A DNA stretch of 64,000 bases from Archegozetes longisetosus (GCA_018873245.2 JAEMBT020000001.1:5320220-5384219); one strand, 5' to 3'. Positions 35,142-47,957 are shown, counted from the first letter of the stretch. Notes: generated by a model not told the origin, from the sequence alone. Program-made: numbers and translations.

Positions 35142-37469
35142 TTCTTGCAATGTTAATTTTGCAAAATTTCCGGAATGCAGCCCAGCTTTTCATAAAACTT
35201 CGGCTTTATAATAGCTTTAAAACCTCATTGAACACTCATTACTCATTTATATCTACAAATTAATCTGAAATCGTTCTCATTTAGTAATAGATCAAATAAA
35301 AAGATCTTCTCAGAGTTTCATATGTTTTTGTAAATGACGATGAATCAAGAAAGGACAATCTGAGAACAATATTACAAAATTTGGATTTATATTTTTATTA
35401 ATATCTAGTTCAACATCTATATTTGCCTCTTTGTATGTTCGCTACTCTGCAACTCAAGACCTAATTATCGTAAAGGTTTAAGAATAGTATTTATACGATC
35501 AGGATGGTCTATGAACTTGAGTTGGATTACTTAGGGACCGAAAAGTATCCGCTGGTGATTTTGGCGATTAGAAATCTATGAAACATCAACAGCTGGTTTA
35601 CGATTAATCACATTTGCACTCTTTTAGAAGTTCATTCTGATACATGTCATGATTTATATCAATACTAACCCGAGGGATGACTAAACTATCTTTAAAAATT
35701 CAAGATCAGGATATTTTTTTAAGAATAGTACTTCGATTGCTAAAGTTCATCACAATATACAAAGCGTTACAATGCTCGAATTTTGTGATTCAGCGGACAG
35801 TTGGGTTACTCCAAGTGTTAGGTTTTAAGTTCAAAAGTATGTAGATTATTCCAGATATTTATCGAAATTGCAAAAATTTATTATTAATCATGACAAAACT
35901 GACTTGTCAGATCTTGTACTGAAATTCCAAAGTAGTCGTTCAAATTAGAGATTTTAGGAATCTTGTAATTCGTTTGAAAATTTAGTAAAAACAAACTCAT
36001 TCGAAGAAACGTAACTTTCCAAAATTTGTCATGTTGAGAAATCAGGAACCAGTTAAATATCTAAAGTTCATAAATATGCCCAAAACTTAAATATTAAATG
36101 CGAAATATTTACGTGTTATTGAAGTACTTATTTTTTAAGATAGCTGTAGTTAGAAATAGTAATATAGTAAACAATGTAGTCTATGCGCAACAAATAAGTC
36201 ATCGATATAAAGGGCTATCACCCAATTAGTTCCTTTATTTTCCTTTTAATTGTTAGATTGAGTTATCACTTCATCCAATTATTTGTAAACATTAAAGTCT
36301 ATAGTATTTGCACTTCATTTATCTAAAATAATTTCAACAGACTTTTATATTTCTTATCATTAATAACAAACTTCTAATAGACCGATCGAGTGCTTCATTC
36401 ATTCAATGTTATGCCTCAAATTGTTTAAGGGTTAGCTTTTGTTTTGAAGATCACTATAAGATATTTGTTGAGTTCAATCTCTTTTAAACTTACGATAACT
36501 AATCGGTTCAGAAGTGTATACTAGTCGTTCAAACGCAATACTGTACTTAGAGGCGTCAAAATTTTTAATCCTTATTTCAGTTATAAGGAAGCTCATCATT
36601 ATTGTGAAAGTAAGTTTGAAATTTTTAAACCTTTTTTTTCTATAGTTTAGAAAATACTAAATTTGAAGTATTCTATGTTAATATTACTTAAATGATATAC
36701 AAGTTTGGAGATTTTAATCAATTTAAAATGAAAATGAGTTGTACTTTACTAAAATAAATATTAATTTGACAGGTTGTATTTGTATCCGTATTGCAATAAT
36801 ATAAATTTAGATAGATAAAAGATAAGGTGTAGAGGTGGTCTCAATTTTCGGTTATTTTATTACAAAGGTGATAAAAAATTTATTAGCAATTTGTCGACAA
36901 AACATTTATTAGGTCTCTTGCATTATCAGGTCATATTTATCTATTTTCTAGTCATTTATCTACTTATTAAACAGTTTAATAGTCCCAAAGTTTTAATGAT
37001 TATTTCAAATAATAGTTGAACTAATTTTTTCCCCCCCATTTTTCATTATTTAACAGCAATTTTTTTTCGTTTAAATTAGATTCAAACATCACATAAATCA
37101 CTTAATTAATTCTCATATTTATGTTTTAAAAAATCATAAATTTTTGACCACAAAATTTCAAATATCCTCATCTTTTGACGACATGGTATCCTAAAATTAA
37201 AACTTTATTATTTTACTATTTAGACTATTTAGATAACACAAAAATATTTCAGTAATTAGATCCTATTTGAAATAAATGCAATGTAAGACTTAACTTACAA
37301 AAGAGAACAATATTAAAAGTTTAGCATTAAATGTGTTGCGCTTGAACTCCAATTTTTTATGTGATATTTGTGAGTCATATTTAAGATGAATACGTATCAC
37401 TCATAAAATCTGAATATTTTTGTTTCAGTCAACTCAAACTATTTACTCAATAACATCGAGAATACAAAA
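35142..37469. other. Intergenic and 5' flank of the SLC26 gene
   Basis: No supported gene. A short coding-like stretch near 35509-35578 (ELDYLGTEKYPLVILAIRNL) ends at a stop and could not be tied to any exon. The SLC26 promoter and a possible 5' untranslated exon should lie toward the right end. Confidence 0.4.
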
Positions 37470-40400
37470 ATGAACCGAAAAAACAAACAATATAGTAATG
37501 GTAATGCGCCGCAGATTTCACGCGATCCTTCAGGTGTTCCACAGATAGTGAGATTGAGAAATATGGAATCCGCTGATCCGATACCTCCATCTACGCCGCT
37601 TAATGTCAGTCGCAATACCTATAATGTACCGCAATTTAATAACTCCTATAAACCGATTCCAACTTCTACTGAAGAGAAGATACAGAAATTCAAACCTGAC
37701 TTATCGAAGAAAGCATGGATTCAGCGCTTCAGGGCATTGGTTCCGATAACTATCTGGCTACCAGAGTATGACATAAGGAAGAATCTATTGGCGGATATTT
37801 TGGTTGGGATAACTATCGCTATATTCCAAGTGCCACAAAGTATTTCAATGATAGCAAGTTTGAAAATATGAGAACAATTTCTTAAATTAATTTGATACTT
37901 AAACAACTTTTCTCATATCAAAACAATTTTAAACTTCTGGTTAACTTTTACGAACAATTGTTTACATATTTTCAACTACTAGTTATCACAAAAATTGATT
38001 CATATCTATATGATTTCAAACTTTATCAAAAATTTTCATCTCCAGGTATGGGCTATTGTCTTATAGCACAAGTCCCTCCAGTTTACGGTCTCTATTCCTC
38101 ATTCTTTCCTGCTTTGATGTACACGTTCTTAGGCACAGGAATGCATTCAGCTTTCGGTCCATTCGCTATAGTTTCAGGTGTTATGACCGGAGATATAGTC
38201 ATACAAGTGACGCATGAACTAAATAAAGATCCAAATCAAGGGTTTTTAGCAAAAAGTCTGTTATCGACAGTAGATATTACCTCAACTGTTGCGCCAGATG
38301 ATGACCTATTTCCAGGTCTCAAGAATATTGATATCGCGATAATGGTCGGAATAATTATCGGTACTTATGCTTTGGTTTGCGGTATTCTTCAGTTGGGTTT
38401 CATCAGTAATTTCATGTCCGAAGAAATGATGAGTGGTTTTATGACTTCTTCCTCTGTTATAGTATTTGTATCACAACTTCGATATCTGTTGGGCGCAGAT
38501 CTGGAACACTTTAGTGGACCTTTTAATTTGTATTATACATTTGAAGATATATATAATAAGATAGACAAAGTGAATCTTATAACTCTTATGATATCTGGTA
38601 TTTGTTTGGCTACACTTCTGTTTTTTAAACTAGTTATCAACCCATTGACCTTGAAGTTGGGAGTTAAGACTCCGTTCCCTATAGAACTCTGCGTTGTGAT
38701 CGGCGGAACCGTTGTCTCTCATTTCATGAACCTTCAGGGTGATCCCTATAACGTCAAAATCGTTCATCAGATTGGAAACAAGTAAATAATGATTCGTTGA
38801 AATAACAGGTTATGTCATTGCTATAATAACATTTACTTAACCTGTTTTTCCAACAAACCATTTGAAGTATGATTACTCGAAAAACTTCTAATTTGACTAA
38901 ATTTATCAAAATTTTCAAAGGTTTCCGGGACCGAAACTACCTGTATTTGAACTTTGGTCTTACATGTGGAGCAAATGTATACCAACTGCTATTGTCGGAT
39001 ATACTATCACTCTATCTGTTGGCAGAGTCTACGGCCGAAAACATGGTTATAAAGTTGACGCTAATCAGGAAATGATAGCAATGGGTGGCACAAATATTTT
39101 CGCATCCTTTTTCCAGTGCATACCAGCAGCCGCTTCGCTACCCCGAAGTGCTCTTCAAGAAACCGCTGGTGGAAAAACACAAGTTTGTTCATGAGATTGA
39201 TTTAAGAATGCTCAATATTTTTAATTTGATTATTTTTCAAAGGTTGTTAGTCTTGTCAACTGTTGCTGTATTGTTGCTGTCATCTTATTTTTTGGAAAAT
39301 ATCTCGAAGAACTTCCAGTTGTGAGTTATTTTAGTTTTACCTTAAGAAATACTTTCGTATTATTTTCGAAGAATTTAAAAAATTAGGTTTAGTTTGACCT
39401 TGATCTATTGCAGTTCACGCTAACAATAGTCCGTAATCATGAATAAGTGCGATTGTGTTTAATGAATGCTACCAAACCTCTAAAAAATAGAATTTCAGCT
39501 TGATCTGCAATATTGATAGGGATAGCAATCCACTTAAAGTTGAAAAATGAATCTAAAGTTTCACTGTTTTTGTCTTTTGAAGTGTGTTTTGGGTTCGTGT
39601 ATAGCCGTAGCACTTGTTTCGCTCATCAAAAAAATTGGTGAATTCAGGCGATTCTGGAAAGTATCAAAGCTAGATGGGGTACGTAATAAGCGAAGATGGA
39701 ATGTATTGTTACATAATTTTTGTTATCTTATCTATAGCTCATTTGGATCATCACATTTGTGTGTGTTCTTGTATTGTGTGTTGATTATGGCGTCTATATA
39801 GGAATAGCCTGTTCATTATTATTGCTTATATACAAATCTCAACGACCGAAAACCTATATGTTAGGCACTGTTGATGAAAAAGACATTTATGTTCCCATCA
39901 ATAAATTCAGTAATGTTAATGAAGTCGAAGGAATTAAGATTTTCCAATTCTGCGGTCCTTTGAACTTCTCGAATGTGCAATTCTTCAGCAACGAATTGGA
40001 GAATAAATGCCAAATTGATGTCACGTAAGATTCAAATTTGATTACTTTTATTTGTTCAATCAATGCTAAGTACCTTTTGCAACTTAAGTCATTTTTATTT
40101 AAATCTTTACATTATATTTGATGAAAAAAAACTTTCTAATTTAGAAAATATTTTAAAAGCTATTTACTATTAGTTTTATTTTTAAATATCCTTTAAGTGC
40201 TATCAAAAAATACATGAAAACGAAAAAGTATCAGGATAAAGTCGAACAAATGAAAGCTAATGGCAATGAAATCCCGTCAATAAGTCGAATAATAAGCATT
40301 ACCAAGAATGAACAACTACCTCAATATTTGATAGTCGATTGCTCGATGTTTTCGTACATCGACTACAGCGGTATATCAACTCTAAAAAAGATTATCCGTT

Positions 40401-40609
40401 CATTCGAAGATATCGGTATCAAAACAGTTTTAGCTGGAGTTCACGTACACTTAGAGAGCATGTTTAGTAAAGAGGGCTTCTACGAAGACGTCCCATCGAA
40501 TCACTTGTACAAATCAGTTCACGACGCGGTAGTTTATCTTCTGGACGAGTCCAGTACTAGTAATAGTACTTCTGTTGATATTAACGATGACCAAATCCCA
40601 AGTAATTAA
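37470..40609 (+). CDS. SLC26 family anion (sulfate/chloride-type) transporter, 7 exons, 746 aa
   Basis: Exons are 37470-37839, 38046-38781, 38921-39182, 39243-39320, 39583-39678, 39738-40024 and 40198-40609. All introns are GT-AG and the joined frame is 747 codons. The Pro/Ser-rich N-tail leads into LLADILVGITIAIFQVPQ. The SLC26 signature follows the first intron (MGYCLIAQVPPVYGLYSSFF), then FGPFAIVSGV. Later membrane segments include FFKLVINPLTLKLG, AIVGYTITLSVGR and ASFFQCIPAAASLPRSAL. Exons 6-7 carry the cytosolic STAS domain (EGIKIFQFCGPLNFSN, then YLIVDCSMFSYIDYSGI and LAGVHVHLESMF). It is a plasma-membrane anion exchanger or channel-like transporter of the prestin/pendrin group. All domains are intact. 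The exact substrate cannot be read from sequence. Confidence 0.93.
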
Positions 40610-40773
40610 AAATTCAAACTCCACTAAACCTCGTTGTGATGAAGTAATGATATTGAGTTCATTATAACGAGACTAATATATTATAATTGAAAATCTTTTA
40701 CAATAACCTTGCATGTCTCTAAAAAAAAGGTACTCAACCCAAAATTCTTTACTACACGGAAAACATAACACAA

Positions 40774-41427
40774 ATGGACTCAACCCCTAATACACTTAGT
40801 ACTTTGGACTCAACCCCCAATACACTTAGTACTTTCAAACCTGATTCTGACAAAACAGAAAATAATATAGCTCAAGTTGAATTACACGAACATCCAACAA
40901 TAAAAATCCCGCGTCCCAAAACCCAATTGACACACTCCTTCCCTCCTCCTCCTCCTCCACCTCGAGCTCCAACCACACACTCTTCACGACCCGATTCTCT
41001 GACTCCTTTAGCTCCTACTTCTTTTCTATACGGAACACCATCACTAACAGAATCTTCAATCCCAATTCCCACTCCATTTGAATCCATGCCTTCCTCTTCA
41101 GTCAATTCGACACTTCTTCCGCCCTCACCACCATTAGCATCTACTTCAGTCGTACCTACTCCCCCTCCGCCCCCACCACCACCAGTATCAACTTCAGCTA
41201 CCTCTCCTCCTCCACCTCCGCCTCCCCCACCTGCTCTACTAACTCTAACTGAACAAATTCAAGCCATTAATAAAACAAAACTTAAAGCTGTCCCTAAAGT
41301 AACAATAAGACAAACAAATCCAATGGATTCGCCAAAATTTGATAAATCTCGTGTGTCTTCTAATATTAGGGACAGATTAGAAATGTTGGAAAAATTTCTG
41401 GAAAGTCGACGAACTTCTTCGGCATAA
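40774..41427 (+). CDS. Proline-rich protein with WH2-like actin-binding motif, 217 aa
   Basis: A single intact frame begins at ATG 40774, 164 bp after the SLC26 stop. The first twenty residues are two near-identical copies of (M/L)DSTPNTLST. Poly-proline runs lie at about residues 57-63, 129-137 and 145-153, typical profilin or SH3 ligands. Directly after them, about 155-175, LLTLTEQIQAINKTKLKAV fits a WH2 pattern (amphipathic helix then LKKV-like). A charged C-tail follows (RDRLEMLEKFLESRR). The order poly-Pro then WH2 is seen in actin regulators such as WASP, WIP or verprolin, so an actin-linked cytosolic role is inferred. It could also be the 3' part of a larger gene, but the start context is clean. 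AATAAA lies at 41617. Confidence 0.65.
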   Translation: MDSTPNTLSTLDSTPNTLSTFKPDSDKTENNIAQVELHEHPTIKIPRPKTQLTHSFPPPPPPPRAPTTHSSRPDSLTPLAPTSFLYGTPSLTESSIPIPTPFESMPSSSVNSTLLPPSPPLASTSVVPTPPPPPPPPVSTSATSPPPPPPPPPALLTLTEQIQAINKTKLKAVPKVTIRQTNPMDSPKFDKSRVSSNIRDRLEMLEKFLESRRTSSA

Positions 41428-42338
41428 GTCATGTCAATTTAAGATTACATTTAATTTTATATTTAATGAGATTATTACATAATTTTTATTTTATTTGTTT
41501 TAATTGAATTAGATTTTAATCATATCTTATTTATTTTAAATAATTTTAGCCAAATTATAGAATATGGAGTCTATCTATAAAATACCATATTTATATCTAG
41601 TAGAATATTGTTATTCAATAAATGTTCTAAATATGGATTATGAGCATCATAAGCCATATGTTTTAAGCTTTTCAAACAATTTGAGTACAATCTCAAAGTT
41701 AGATTTTTTCTTCAACTTTTTTTGTATTTAAAGCTTTTTGCGCCCCAAGTCAGACTTTCTTTTCTTTTCTCTTGCTCAAACCATATTGAGATCTTTTTTC
41801 TAATAAAGATTCTATTATTTTCGGGTGTTCATTATACTTGTCTTCAAAATTTTCTTTTACGGAATAAGTCATCCAGAGTAGCTGCTATTCACACAGCTGT
41901 GTAGTTATTAACACAAATAAGACTGAATGGACACAAAATTACGAATATACAACTGAAGACTATTGAGACTAAAGACGATGATGGTTGTTTTTAAAAGGTA
42001 ACCAATTGCTCTCGAGTGAACAAATTTTGTTTTGCTAATTTATTTGAAGTTCAGATTTGATATTCAGTCAGATATTAAAGGCTAACAATAGTTTGGGTGG
42101 TTATCAATTTGAACGCATTTTCGAAAAGACAATTATTAAAATGATATAATTTATCAAATAGTTATCACTTCGTAAGAGACCATCAATCATTAAAACATAA
42201 ACAGATGAGAAAATATATTCTTTCAATTACACTATAGGCTTCAAATTTCAAGTTTTCATTTCTCAATAGTCTCTCTCTTATAATTTTATGGAAAAATGGA
42301 AAAAACTTTTCATCAATATTGAAGTGTAGCTTTCAAAC
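41428..42338. other. 3' flank of the WH2 ORF and spacer
   Basis: Contains the poly(A) signal AATAAA at 41617-41622. No further gene was found. Confidence 0.5.
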
Positions 42339-42989
42339 CAGAGACGTAACTAGGTTTTTGATCTTAGGCAGCTAAAAGTCTGAGACTAAATGCTCTGATT
42401 TATTGGGAGAAACGCATATGAAAGCTTCTCAAAGAAGCGCACAAATTCAAACTTCTTTTTCTAAAAGTTTTAATAAAATTTCAACCATAAACTGAACTTA
42501 GTTTTGAACTTTAGCCACGATATAATTTTTGCTTTTCCAAACTTTCAAACTTCCTATCTGTTAGTTTGTATTCAGAGTTTGAACAAATTGATTAACTCAA
42601 AAGAAAATGATGTTTTTGTCTGAAAAGTAAAGTTAAAATAAGTCATGATTACAAATTCATAAATTAATAATAAGTGAAAAAAGGTTTATACTATGAGATT
42701 AGGTTATGAGATTAGAAATCTTAAAAAGTTTGAAAAACTCTTATGTGACTCATACACTTATGCCCTCTTAGAAAAAAATGTGATTTGTGCACTTTCTTGA
42801 GACAATCTTTCATTACCAACATTGAGACATCTGTAAATCTGCTATCAAATCTTTTATTAGTGTTTAACAAAATTTAATCAATTGATGTATCAAATAAAAA
42901 CAAAGTTTTTGTCAGACTTTTTCAATACAGACCTTCACTTCAATTTGAAAAGCAATGAATGACTACAGCTCTCTCTAGCTACGACTGTG
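42339..42989. mobile_element. Non-autonomous hAT element (651 bp)
   Basis: The left end starts CAGAGACGTAACTAG and the right end, reverse-complemented, CACAGTCGTAGCTAG, an imperfect inverted repeat. Flanking 8-mers TTTCAAAC (42331-42338) and TTTCAAGC (42990-42997) agree at seven of eight bases, as for a hAT target duplication. No transposase frame remains inside. Confidence 0.65.
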
Positions 42990-43906
42990 TTTCAAGCATG
43001 ATAAATCCTCAAATTTCTTCAAATATTTAACTTGATTGAACAAAAAAAAGGATTTCAAGATTAGTAAAGAAAAAAACTTGATCACTACCTAAGGTATTAC
43101 TCAATCCTTAAGATTACTTTCAATATTAACTTCAACTGTACGATGGAATTGACAGTCAAATTAACTATTAAGAATAAACAAAGTAAATTATCGAGACCTC
43201 GAAACACGTTGTGCCTAAGATTTTACTTTCGTAATCACATAAAATTAAGAGACGACAACAGTCTTCGGATTTTTGGAATGGCGGAGCCAGTAAAGCTTGA
43301 AGAAGGGCGCAAAGTAGGTTTCATGAGTTTGTGTTAAAATTCATACTGTTAGAATTCATGCTGTTATAATTCATACCAGTGTCTTTATCGCGTTTATAGT
43401 CTATTCAATGATGAGAAAACTGCAAAACTCAAGTAAATCCATTTTTATATGAATTATGAGCTTTTCTTTCTGTCAAATCAACCTTAACTTAAGCTTCTAA
43501 TTGAAGCTGAGGGTCTGTGCCTCTGGACTAGTTGACTTTGGCACTACTTCTAATCTTTGGTTGAGTAGTAAGAATATTACTCTTATGAATAAAAAAAATA
43601 TTTACGTTATAAATTGTCTTATTTATCTATGAATGATTTCCCAAGAAGTTATAGTTTTATTTTTGTTAAGTAGAGTAATTTTTCATCGAATTGCTTAAAA
43701 TAAACCAAAAATATTTAAGATTTAATGAATATTGAAAATAAGCTTCGTATTTGTATAACTACTTGCGTAACTCTATTACAACTTTTTTATCCCAAAAATA
43801 ACAGAAAATATATTTAAGGTCTTATAATAATCAGAGATTATTTTATTGTGAAATAACCACTGTTTTATTGCAAACTTAAGTGTTCTAACTTTCTTCTAAA
43901 CTTATG
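42990..43906. other. Spacer between two hAT elements
   Basis: AT-rich; nothing recognised. A 64-codon open frame at 43143 has no protein-like features that I could support. Confidence 0.4.
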
Positions 43907-43914
43907 ATGATAAG

Positions 43915-44531
43915 CACAGCCGTAGCCAGCGGGGGGGCTAGGGGGACTATAGCCCCTCCAAAGGTTTTTCAAAGTTTAAGTTAAATCAAAGGTTTGATAA
44001 TAAATTAACAGATATTTTAATGGGAGTTAGCGCTTGCTATTCAATATCCAAGCATTTCATGAACTTTGAAATTATGAAGCCTTTTGCTACTCATTATTGT
44101 TTGAATCTAGAAAATTTAAAGTCAAATTCTGAAACTCCAAAATTATTATTCTATGAATGCGAACATACTTTTAATGTTTATGAAAAATTAACTGATTATT
44201 CAAACTCTATGCTAGATTTATTAAAGTATTTTAAGATATCATTAACTATAGGATGTGTTAATGTTTCGTGTGAAAAGAGTTTTTCAACATTAAGAAGAAT
44301 TAAAACTTATTTGAGAATTTCGATGTCTAATGACAGATTAAACGGTTTGGCTCTTATTTCGATTGAAAGAGAAATTGCATTATCTATTAATCTAGATAAT
44401 TTTGCCATTGGATTTGGTAAAAATCATTGTAACAGAAAAATTTTATTGTATTAAATTTTGATTAGATAAAGCTTAACTGAGAATTTTCAGACATTTAGCC
44501 CCCCAGACCAAAAAAGCTGGCTACGGCAGTG
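43915..44531 (+). mobile_element. Internally deleted hAT transposon (617 bp) with perfect 8-bp TSD
   Basis: A perfect 8-bp duplication ATGATAAG flanks the element (43907-43914 and 44532-44539). The inverted ends are CACAGCCGTAGCCAGC and (reverse complement) CACTGCCGTAGCCAGC, followed by G-rich subterminal runs on the left and C-rich on the right. Inside, 44020-44454 encodes 144 residues ending with the hAT dimerisation block CVNVSCEKSFSTLRRIKTYL and NDRLNGLALISIERE. The N-terminal zinc finger and catalytic core are gone. The intact duplication and open remnant frame suggest a fairly recent insertion. Confidence 0.9.
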
Positions 44532-44539
44532 ATGATAAG

Positions 44540-45730
44540 TATTGAAGTAATATTTATCCAAACAATAAAATTCAAACAAAATAATTACATCAAATACTAA
44601 TTAAATTTTTCATGAGCAAATAAATTTTCAGATAAGAATATCTCTATACTAATTCGTATGTTTTAACATGAAGGTTAATATCCATAAAGTTTAACTTCAA
44701 TATGAAATATGTCAAGTAATTTTGTAAGTCTCGTTCTTCAATAATGCCTCCTAATTAGTTTATAATGAACAACTCAGTATAAGCAAAAATTCACCATGAT
44801 CGTATATTTCAGTATGGAATTCATGAAACTCGTACGCAGTATAGTGTTCACTATAAGTGGTATTCATTGTAAGTGTATTCACCATAAATAGGTTAATAAA
44901 AACAGATTTGAGTGTACTTAATAAGCTTAGGTCTACCTTTAGTCAATATTATCTAACCTAATTTAATTGAAAAATGAGTGTGATTTGCAATAATATGTGG
45001 GTGATCTCGCACTAAAACCAAGGTTTATAATAGTTATTGTTATGATCGATTACCGAATTTATAAACAATCATTACGGGTATAGCTATGGATCCAATAAAC
45101 GCAAATTGTTACTACTAGTGATTGATCGACTTTCGATTATCTTTCTTCTTGTTGTTCTCTTTATTAAATTACTTCATCACGTAGAATCCTCTTCACTAGA
45201 AAAATCGTTCTAAGCATAAGATGCGGTAATAGTCATGATTGAAAAAGGAATATTAACAGCTGCATAAATCAAGTAGCAATTTTGTTTGGCTTGATGTTGA
45301 ATAAAATACTCTTTTACTTAAAGTTTTCAATATTTTAAAATTGGATTTACACGTCAAGTTGTATTTCAATGCTTCACAGTTTTATTAATGGAGTCGGAAG
45401 TGCATTGTTTTCGTTTATTAAAATCTTTTTTGAATACTAAGTAAGAACTCATCTTTACTAAGGAAAGACAAAATATCGTTGTAAATTACGCTTATATTTA
45501 AGTTAGGGTTAGGTAATACTGAAGAAGGCGAATCTTCACTTGAACTACAGCTCACAAACTATTATTGTAAAACGTGATACTTGCCATCTATTTAATTCAA
45601 TTCACATTATTAATTTTTTCTAAGTTGGTTGGGTTAGAAGGATCGTACGCACTTTCAAGAGAGAACATAATGACTGAAATACTACACTGATTTATACTCA
45701 AACTCCTGATGCACAGTATTCTATACAAAA
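44540..45730. other. Spacer, nothing recognised
   Basis: AT-rich intergenic sequence with no supported gene or repeat. Confidence 0.45.
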
Positions 45731-45732
45731 TA

Positions 45733-46112
45733 CAGTAGACATTCGGTATTTTGAAACCGCTTATTTTGAAATACTCAGTGTTTTGAACCAATTTGAACAT
45801 CAGTCTATGTCTCTACGTACGTCTTTATTTTGAGATATCTGTCAAATAGTTCAAGATATAGTGACACATCAGATTTTCACAAAAAAATCATTATTATTAA
45901 GATTGTTGAGCAGTTCAGGTTGCAGAGATTCGTGAACAAACCTCAAACCTGAACTCCAATCTAAATAAAATCTTAGTCTTAATCATTCAAATATTGCGTT
46001 CTGAGCGAAATCTTTATTCGACCTTTTTCTAATATACTTTCTATTTTGAAAACTCGCAAATTTGAACAAAATTTTTTGGCAGAAGCAGATTCAAAATAAC
46101 GAGGTTCTACTG
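45733..46112. mobile_element. pogo/Tigger-type MITE (380 bp) flanked by TA
   Basis: The left end is CAGTAGACATTCGGTATTTT and the right end, reverse-complemented, CAGTAGAACCTCGTTATTTT. Both are flanked by TA (45731-45732; 46113-46114). Subterminal repeats of TATTTTGAA-type occur on both sides. CAGT(A)GAACCTCG-type ends with a TA target are characteristic of pogo/Tigger elements. No transposase is present. Confidence 0.75.
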
Positions 46113-46114
46113 TA

Positions 46115-47260
46115 CAAATTTTCACACTGTGCACACGTCGCACACAGAAAATATTTATTTCCTCAGAATACACATTAAAATTAATAAAAACTCGGTCAAA
46201 ATCTTTAAATCGAGAATACTACTTTAAAAAAAGTTCTTCCACTAACTTTAATACATGGGTAAATAAGGAATTTCTGACCTAATATTTAGACTTAATAAAT
46301 AATAACTATTTAAATCTAAAGAGGTCTAAAGTTGAAAACTGAGGAATTCCGAATCATCTCCCCTCTAATGATAAGATGAGATTGAAATTGAATAAGTTTA
46401 TTCAAACGTGAGAAATTATCTATAAGATTATTTATATTCAAAGGTTATACCTTCCTATTATTCGTATAAATCGGTTTCATATCACGTGTTAAATATTCAG
46501 TGTCAGAAATTCTAAACTCGTATAGATTCAAAGAAAATATTATTTCTGACGGTGGTAATAATTTCATGAATTTGAAACATATGTTCGAAAATATTGACCA
46601 ATCATTAGCTGATAATGAAAAATTTTTTTGATACACTGAATAATACAGCAATCATTCAGTAGAAAGAAAATACTTCTTATGAGATAAAAATACAGAAAGC
46701 CACTAAATTGAAACTCACGAACAAACATTCTCATCAACTAATATGATGACAAGGTACTTATATATAAAAAGTAAGTACACTCCTCAGAAATATTCGGTCA
46801 TATGTTTCATTGATTGAGTTTGGCGTTGAATATAAAATTGAATCAAGCATATCCTCAGCATAACTGAAATTCCATCGCAAGCTTTCAAGCCATTAAGGGA
46901 GATTCGAAAAAAGTTTTGGTATTCTTATTAGGTCTACAGCTTTATAAATAAGATCGGAAAGTATTAACTCTATCATCCGAATAATTTCTACATTCTAATA
47001 ATATATTCTATCTTATTGTATTATTTATATCTATATTCTAATAATTTGAAATATCCATCTTTAACATCAAACTGAATTGAGTTCATTTCTATAAATGTAT
47101 TTGACTTCGAAAAGCATCGAGCGAAATATTGACCATAAATTTTGCCTGACATGATAAATCGAATTGATTCAGATTTGCAATCAATCCACTGATTAACATT
47201 AAAAGAGCAGCTGTTTTCTAGCTTGGTTTCGATAAGACTATGGCATATTTAGATTAAATA
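46115..47260. other. Spacer, nothing recognised
   Basis: AT-rich intergenic sequence. Short open frames here show no family features. Confidence 0.45.
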
Positions 47261-47690
47261 CAGGGTGTCCAAAAATCTTTCCGTAAAAGAATGTTTAATT
47301 ACTAAAAATGAGAAAAGATACAAATATGGTTCCAAAAAATAAAGTAATATTCATAAATGGGAGATTATGGTACAATATGTTCGATATGTTTGCCTTTCAC
47401 TGAATGGACGTGATGCAAGCGAACTATAAAATTATAGCAGTTGATGGGCGTCCAACATTACCTGTTCTGCCATCGGCAACAGAACCAGTTGCCTCAAACT
47501 TTGCAATAAGGGTTGCAGTTATTTTTGGATAAGGAATCTACGTATCTTCTAAACTCAGATCTAAGTCTTCTTCGAACGATAACAGGGCTCAATTGATTCG
47601 AAAATTATTCTTTTACGATGAAAAACTGCTCTACAATGCTATATGTCAGCATTTTAAAGCACATGCAAAAGCGAAATCACAAGTCTAGAA
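47261..47690 (-). mobile_element. Degenerate Tc1/mariner-type element fragment
   Basis: The left end CAGGGTGTCCAAAAATCTTT after TA is a common terminal repeat of Tc1/mariner-type elements. On the reverse strand the interior reads PKITATLIAKFEATGSVAD followed by a GRPST linker, the HTH region of such transposases. The end of the element encodes a tail resembling FGHPV in the terminal repeat. The other terminal repeat was not found, so the element is truncated. Near 47537-47556 it contains TATCTTCTAAACTCAGATC, also found in the terminal repeat of the 54.4-kb element. Confidence 0.65.
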
Positions 47691-47957
47691 AAGGAACTCC
47701 AATTAGTAGATAAAAACTGCGAAGTTTGAAACTCTTACTGCTCGAAATATAGAAGTTATAAGTAAATGTTTTTACAGAGTCATTTTTGAACGTTCGTTAT
47801 TTATTCTATTTCTAGCATCCAATCGCAGTAATATCAGAAATAGCAGTAATTTCGAGAGTTATAAATCAATTCCTAGAAAACCATATTATTATAGTTTAAT
47901 AATTTATTTTACATTAAAGTGAAGTATAGTTTTAAAATAAAATGTGAGTTAGATTCT

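Noticed and set aside
45979-46173. 64-codon reverse open frame
   Set aside because: It lies over the right terminal repeat of the pogo-type MITE and has no protein-like features.
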